From Macrolepiota albuminosa (lineage: Eukaryota > Basidiomycota > Agaricomycetes > Agaricales > Agaricaceae), in NCBI GenBank assembly GCA_027475525.1, contig JAMWFC010000117.1, positions 5,008,183 through 5,072,182 on the forward strand: a stretch of 64,000 nt of DNA, given 5' to 3'. Below, piece after piece: positions 58,245 to 64,000 of this stretch. The notes under the pieces were generated by a model that was given only the letters and a program-made list of their open reading frames with translations, ran no database searches and had not been told where the DNA came from. How positions within the stretch are numbered: the first letter of the stretch is position 1; every line of letters starts with the position of its first letter. Made by a program: the position numbers and the translations under genes.

Positions 58245-58900
58245 AATCATTGTTATATGCCAACTTTATCCACATTTGGGCTTGGCTGTATATGACCCAC
58301 CAGTGGGACTATATGAAGTTTTTAGAACATATAGTTGTGCAGGTGAGAGGAGACATACCTAGCACTTTGAATGCCAACAATACATGTTTGAGCAACTTCA
58401 TGAGAGTGAATGCTGACAACAAAACTGCTCATGTGCATGGAAACTGTTTTAAATCAGTTGGTGGATAAACGACTGTATTGTCAATCTATGTACCTGTTTT
58501 AAATCAGACTTGTAATACATTAGCTATGGTATCATAAGGGATATTTTGTGACATACCTCAGTCGGTGATAAACAACTGAGGTATTAGTCTGTCCAGTTCT
58601 GATCTATAGGTAACCAACTGTATAGTTTTATTTTTTCCTTTCCCTCTGTGGCACACTTACCACGTGAGTCACATGTTCTCAACACATACCACAATTCCCT
58701 TCAATAGAAACTGCTGCAGATCCATTAGGTCACCTTATATAAAGTCTTCCACTCCATTCTAGAATAAACTGCTGGTTCCAGAACCCAGTTCCATCAGAAA
58801 GTGCCAATGAAACATAGTAGTTTCAGCTCCAGCAGTGGCTGAAAGATGATTGTATATGTTTATCATTGTTGTATGATTTGTATTTGATCATCCAATCTTT
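58245..58900 (+). repeat. Dispersed repeat, longer copy of 7575-7945
   Basis: It is similar to 7575-7945 at both ends (HIWAWLYMTHQWDYMKFLEH frame at 58270; AAGTCTTCCACTCCATTCTAGAATAAACTG and GTTTATCATTGTTGTATGATTTG at the end) with extra sequence in the middle. Similarity to 7575-7945 ends about where the next direct repeat starts (58895). Confidence 0.65.
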
Positions 58901-59370
58901 GACTTCATCATGTAGTGTGCAAAATTAATTATTTGATTTTGACTTGTGCACAATATACAAGTAAGTGGGAAGGAAAGAAGGTGTGGAGAGGATACTATAC
59001 CGATTGTCTGCTTTCAAATCTCTTCTCTTTGCAGAGGCCATTATGATGCTTGAGGATGTCTTTTGAAGATGTAGTTGCTTGTAATGTTCTAACTTGCTCC
59101 AACTCACCTCCCTTTTCCTTTGGGTGGGCAGGTGGGGAAAGATATTTTGTTTTCTGTGGGAAGATGCGACACTGAGTGACGACAAAAACACTGAGAGTGG
59201 GAGTTGCAGGGAAAAAGGGATTCCCATGATGACACAGCCACCCTCATTCAAAGACCATGCCCTTTCTGACGTTTGTCTCTCATGGCAGCCAGGGCAACCA
59301 TCTTTGACTTTGTTGCGTAGTGTGCAAAATTAATTATTTGATTTTGACTTGTGTGCAATATACAAGTAAG
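58895..59370. repeat. Two 70-base direct repeats enclosing about 330 bases
   Basis: ATCTTTGACTTCATCATGTAGTGTGC...CAATATACAAGTAAG (58895-58965) is repeated at 59300-59370 with about six differences. The block shared with the window end (59136-59270) lies between them. The layout suggests terminal or split repeats of the DIRS-like element. Confidence 0.7.
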
Positions 59371-59658
59371 CATTACAATATTTACAATATTCTGCTACAA
59401 TGTGGGTGGATGAGGATGCTGGCAAGGGATAGCATGCTCCAACCTTCCACAAGGTTCTGCAAAAGAAAGACAGAACTGAGATTAGCCACGATTCCCCACA
59501 ATTAATAGGAGCTAGTGATGCATCACTGTGCTAAAACGTGCTATAAAGCCTGGAGAGGAGCCCACAACGCATCACTTTAGCTTGCAAGAAGCAACACCCC
59601 TTCTAGCTAGTAGGGCTCCTTGAGGCTAAAATTATGATACGTGCTCACCTTGGGCTAA

Positions 59659-60701
59659 TTATTTTCTGAAGGCAAGCATCAACTTCAAGAAAGATTCGTG
59701 TAGTGTGGGTATGGCTTGTAAGTATGGCACTAGTATTTGTTCATGCTTTGACAAATACCCATAGAATGCGTTGCTGGACCAGCAACCAATAGCTTTCATA
59801 GCTTCAAAAGGCACCTCTCTCAAGAGATACTCCAAGGTTGCTCTGATTCTGATGCCGTGTCCCTGTAAAGGTTCCAGGTTTGCAGCCTTTGCTGCCTTGG
59901 TGAGCACTTCTAAGATTTTTTCTTGATCAATGGTGTGGATTTTCCTTTTCTGTTTTGATATGCAAATAAAGGGCCATATATTGGCAGTGTATTCACCCTC
60001 AAATGAGTTTTGAGAGCACTTCTCAGGTCTGAGACACTGCTCTGCATGGCCCACAACACTGTCTCTCCATGGACTGCTGTTTTCATCCTGGGCAAGTGGA
60101 AAGCTGTGGTTTCCAGCCCTGCTCTGTCCATTGATTTCTGTACATTACTCGGTTTCACATGTATGGAAGGATCAAATGACGTTAGGGTCTGTACAGTGAA
60201 TTCACCCAGACGTGCTGCACTATAGAAACATGTGGTAGTGCATGCAAACACTGCTGCATTAAGCAGATTTGGATCTGTTTTGCCCAACCCCAGCTGTTGG
60301 TGGATAGCTTTGAGGAAGCCAGGCATGCAGGGACTTCTCTTCTTCCTCTTAGAGGCCATTGGAGTTAGTCTCTCTGCAGCTTTTATTAGAGTTCTCATCT
60401 GAGTTTCATCTATGTTCCAGGCTATGGTTTGCAATAAATGCCAGGCCTTAATCCCTGCTAAGAAGTTTTCAATTGCAGATTTTGAGTAGGCTCCAGCCAG
60501 TGTGGCCACAAATGCTTCCAGCACTTCTACTGTGACGGGTGCTCTCACTTGCTCTGGTATATTTTGATAGTCACAAAATACGTGGAAGAGCAACAAGCCT
60601 GTGCCATAAGGCTCTTTCATTGGTAAAGCCCAGCTTCTTCCAAAGTGGTCGATCCAGCATTTAACCTGGAGCCATCCCGTGTGGTAGCAGAAGGAACCCA
60701 T
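59659..60701 (-). pseudogene. DIRS tyrosine recombinase, frameshifted
   Basis: The N-terminal part (60701-59910) has the core-binding fold region (VTVEVLEAFVATLAGAYSKS, FLAGIKAWHLL) and box A YSAARLGEFTV with the catalytic Arg. After a frame change near 60000 the second frame (60054-59659) has GHGIRIRATLEYLL (H-x-x-R) and SNAFYGYLSKHEQILVPYLQ with the Tyr. All four catalytic residues (R, H, R, Y) can be seen, but one frameshift lies between them. The enzyme would integrate circular cDNA by site-specific recombination, so no target duplication is expected. Confidence 0.8.
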
Positions 60702-60830
60702 AGTCTTATCCTGTCTCTGGCCATTATATGTGGTTTTAAGGTTGATTGTTTGAGTTCCAGCCCCACAGCATAAGATTGAGGTTTTTGCTGGCTCATGTGG
60801 CTCTCTGCTAGAATCAGTGCATTGAAATGC

Positions 60831-62520
60831 TTATGTGTCCTTCCAGTACGGTGTGTACAAGAACCACTCGTGAGTTTGCTGCCTGGAGATCTCATTTCTT
60901 GATTTGTTTTCATCCAGTTGTGGGGCATTGCTTCTTTCCTCAGGCTCTGTGCATTGGCATTCATCCTTTGTTTTGAGACCATGCTCTGCCCTGATGTTGA
61001 CCATGAAGTTGGCAATCAAGCTTGGAACCTGGACAGCTGGGAGTAGGAGGCTCCAATCATAGTATATTCCTTGCCACGGTTTGTCTGCTGGGTTATGCTT
61101 GCTCAGTATATATCTAGTGCATATGCTGATTCCGTTCTGCTTACAGATGGTGTGTACGAGCTTGAACACTTTGTTGATGGCTTTGTTTTAGCTTCTGCTG
61201 ACCCACCACCCTTCCACAACCCCTCAATTGTCACAGAAGACTTTGAAGCCATCCCCCACATCTCTTTGGCTGTTAAGGGAGGACACCACAAAGAGGAAAC
61301 TGACCACTTCTGCCCATCCAATATCTTGCCCATTGCTCTTCCACCCTCTTTTGAGCTTTCACACATGCCATCAGCTGCCAATGGTAATTCCAATGCCTGT
61401 GGGTGAGCTGGCATCTGAGAAGGCTCATGAATTGATGTATGGTTTTGGTTTCAAAATTCTTTTCTCCACTGTTCCAGAAAGTAGTTGCTTCCACCAGAGC
61501 AAGTCTTCAGCGGTGCATTTTGGTGGGGTACATGGCATGAACAGACAATTACTGAACAGTCCCATGAAGGTCTCCTGACTAGTAAGATAGGCTCTTCCCT
61601 CAGGTGCGATACAGCATGCATGGAGAAGCTTTCTGTACAACTTTTGGGCTTCTTTGAGGGTATGGGTGTGTGTTTTCTCCTAGTCTGCAATGGCTTGTTG
61701 GTATTTATCTCTTTTTTTCCTCTGGAATATAGACTTTTCGTGCATGAATATCCCAAACAAATCTGATATATGACACAGATTTGCAGAATGGCACGTCTTT
61801 TGCCTTTTCCCAGGGGATTCCGAGCAAGTCCAAGACTTGATCAATGTCACTGAGAGCATAAAAGAACTGTTGGTCTTCCTCTGAACAAGGAGATAAATTG
61901 GAAAGGTCAGCAATCAGAGACAACATGTCCTCATTATATTCATCATGCTCATTGTCATGATTTTTTTGCTTCCTGAAACCAAATTTGTCCACCTTTATGC
62001 ATTCTACCTCCACCGGAGCTGATCTCTTCTGACCACTTTCTTCGCTATGCATTGTAGAATTGCATATACTTTTTTTGGACTCAGAAAAAGATATAATCGT
62101 CAACCCACTTTGACAAGGGTCTGATGCTATTTGCTCTGAAAATTTGAGTGCCCACATCGCTGAAATGACCGTAGCACCCATACCCTGAACCCAAGCCAAA
62201 ACATTCCATCATGTTGATGGTGTAGTTGTCATGCCCACAGAGTCTAACGATGATTCCCAGTCATTGTGAGGGCTTAATAGGAATGGTTCTGTAAGCTTCT
62301 CTAATGTCTTGAATAGCAGCTTGCAATCCTGGTGGTAGCCTAGACACAAGGATGTATATGGACTTGAATGTTCACCAAGTGCAGGAAAACTGCGATGAGT
62401 CGATGTGGCTGTTGATAGATCAAATGCTGTTCTGAGAAACTTTAGAGTGTGGCAACAAAAAATTTTGAATGAGTTCTGTATTTTCCAGATTTATTGGGTT
62501 TTGGGATAATGCTAAGAGGT
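60831..62520 (-). pseudogene. DIRS reverse transcriptase and RNase H, rearranged
   Basis: The minus strand shows the RT start (LSIIPKPNKSGKYR, about 62480), then 62199-61705 with TVISAMWALKFSEQIASDPC, FYALSDIDQVLDLLGIPWEK and DVPFCKSVSYIRFVWDIHAR. Next come ETFMGLFSNCLFMPCTPPKC and WWKQLLSGTVEKRI. The RNase H end is KQNGISICTRYILSKHNPAD and SLLLPAVQVPSLIANF (61169-60990). Short deletions, including the region of the RT catalytic Y-x-D-D box, and stops break the frame. The block order agrees with DIRS-like pol of Agaricomycetes as I remember it. Confidence 0.75.
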
Positions 62521-62599
62521 GACATCTGAAAAGGACCAAGTATATCCTTGACTTGCTTCTTTGAAAACAGCCCCAAGTATCGACCTTTTGCAACTTCTG

Positions 62600-63677
62600 C
62601 ACTGACAATTTTGTCAAATTCACTGGCCAGCGCTTCCACTGACTCTTTGTTGTTGGGCACAAACATATGCATGATTTGAGGAATCCTGGCATCCAGTCCC
62701 TCTTGTAAATCCTGCGCAAGATTTGGAAAGAGCTCTGATATCCCTGCTTTCTGCATTTGCTCATTCCATATGCTGCATTTGTAAGGTGATTGAAATTTAA
62801 AGAGATTGCGCAAGAGCACATGTTTGAGCTCCATGATCTCTTTTCCCACATCCCAAGCACTTGTGCTTGTGGTTGTGGAAAAAGGTATGGCACCCTTGTG
62901 GCTTCTGCCAGTCCGTGCATAGCTCCTTGCCCTTGGGGTTGAGCAGTCTGTTGTTTTGCTCCTCCTGACATATGCGCTCTGCCCATTCCATAGGTCTCTG
63001 GCTAAGCAGTTCCAGATGTTGTGCATGTGTCATCCCAGACATACGGTGCAGGCTGCGCACCTGAGCTTGGTACAATATAAGCACCTTATGCCATCCACTC
63101 CCTCATTATGCATCTTGTGATTTGTGAGGCAAAAGAAAAAGGAGTGCATTGCATCCACCATGTTGTTGGGCCATTTTTCTTGCACAATGTGCTCTAAGAA
63201 ATTGGTCGAAGTGATGCATAGCTGATCCCAAGATAGATCCTTGTCTTGGGTTGCTCTTCCTTTCACTTTAAAATTGACTACCGGTTTCAACGCTAAAACA
63301 TTGTTCTCTTTTGCAAAGGTGAAAATATTGTTAGATGCCACCAATTCATTTTTGGCCACTTTGGCTCTGCCCTCTGGGGTGAAGTAGCTCAATTCAATGT
63401 ACTCCCACTCCCTCAGCTTCTTGATGGCAAAGCATGCAGGTGGATACTCTATCATCTCTGGTACTGGTTTGCTGGCTACTAGATTTGGCCCTCCATCTTC
63501 ACTTGCCGGCAATTGGGCTCTGGAATGTGTGGTTTGTAGAGTGTGCTCCTCATCTTGACTCCTCTGCGGCTCTTCCCTAGCATTTCCTGCATCTCTCACC
63601 TCTGCTTCTCTGTCCTCTTGCTCTGCTTCCCAGACAGCTTTTCTGAGTTCTAGGGCTTCTTTCCAAGAATTCAACAA
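62600..63677 (-). pseudogene. DIRS gag-like protein, broken
   Basis: ATG 63677 opens 215 codons (LNSWKEALELRKAVWEAEQE, then IEYPPACFAIKKLREWEYIE and FTPEGRAKVAKNELVASNNI). A frame change near 63050 leads to LCTDWQKPQGCHTFFHNHKH and the knuckle KCLGCGKRDHGAQTC (C-x2-C-x4-H-x4-C). A further change gives GISELFPNLAQDLQEGLDAR and FSKKQVKDILGPFQMSPLS, which connects to RT. The region after 63677 to the terminal repeat at 63867 is short and non-coding. Confidence 0.7.
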
Positions 63678-64000
63678 GATCTCAGTCGCTTATTCATCTG
63701 TCATCCCTGCCCTACTGTGTTTCACTGCTTGCCTAGTGAAGCTAAACTTATCTTTCAAAAAATCTGAGGGGATCTCTGTATATAGATTTACCATGAGAGT
63801 GATCATTGTGGAAAGACAGATGTATCTACAAGCGTTTTCATCTAATACTCAACTGTGTTATTTTACAGAAAGATATTTTGTTTTCTGCAGGAAGACATGA
63901 TGCTGAGCGACAACGAGAACACTGAGGGTGGGAGTTGCAGGGAAAAGGGATTCCTGTGATGACACAGCCACCCTCATTCAAAGACCATGCCCTTTCCAAC

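Larger units (their letters stand above)
59136..64000 (-). mobile_element. DIRS-like retrotransposon, decayed, right end outside the window
   Basis: Gag, RT, RNase H and a tyrosine recombinase follow in DIRS order on the minus strand. A block of about 135 bases (GAAAGATATTTTGTTTTCTG ... GACACAGCCACCCTCATTCA) lies outside both ends in the same orientation (59136-59270 and 63867-64000), as expected for DIRS/PAT split direct repeats. The 70-base repeats at 58895 and 59300 probably belong to the same terminal structure. Confidence 0.72.

Noticed and set aside
1..64000. CRISPR arrays, operons or bacterial regulatory sites
   Set aside because: The tandem arrays lack unique spacers of constant length, and the genes have spliceosomal introns; this is eukaryotic DNA.

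Overview
The window reads as nuclear DNA from a filamentous basidiomycete, most likely an Agaricomycete. Intact genes are split by introns of about 50-65 bases. The mobile elements are those typical of such genomes: a chromodomain Ty3/gypsy element, Ty1/copia, a LINE with RNase H, a DIRS-type tyrosine-recombinase element, Helitron-like pieces, Tc1 and hAT. There are no bacterial operons and no CRISPR.

Layout. 1-6083 is a nest of three Ty1/copia fragments, a truncated Tc1 element and four LTRs of one gypsy family in both orientations; one LTR carries a small CACTG-ended MITE. 7970-17720 is a decayed unknown gene split by a complete LINE (9041-16595) with target-site duplications and a poly(A) tail. 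18548-26754 is an intact 10-exon JmjC-like gene, reconstructed here exon by exon, that carries a 5.4 kb gypsy element inside its sixth intron. 26920-34190 holds a Helitron-like remnant, two unrecognised genes (29641-32151 minus; about 33070-33640 plus) and three arrays of one 28-base motif, the left array inverted. 34667-37060 has a minisatellite, another gypsy LTR and a copia remnant. 37844-39273 is an intact SRPK-like kinase with an inverted partial copy of its own 5' end beside it. 40955-43176 has Helitron helicase remains and a small unknown gene. 43373-45357 is rich in tRNA-derived repeats and GC-rich hairpins. 46482-48446 is an intact MFS transporter. 50498-53880 has retroelement and hAT fragments. 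54386-57975 is a decayed BCAS3/WD40-like gene. 59136 to the window end is a decayed DIRS-like element between direct repeats.

Common thread. Three host genes keep a perfect frame across all exons (JmjC, kinase, MFS). Almost everything else, including apparent host genes, is broken by in-frame TGA codons where the family normally has arginine (CGA to TGA), with a few TAG or TGA codons where Gln or Trp is expected. That is the mark of C-to-T mutation acting on repeats and their surroundings. Gene models were built by eye from splice signals and reading phase; family names rest on remembered motifs and not on searches.
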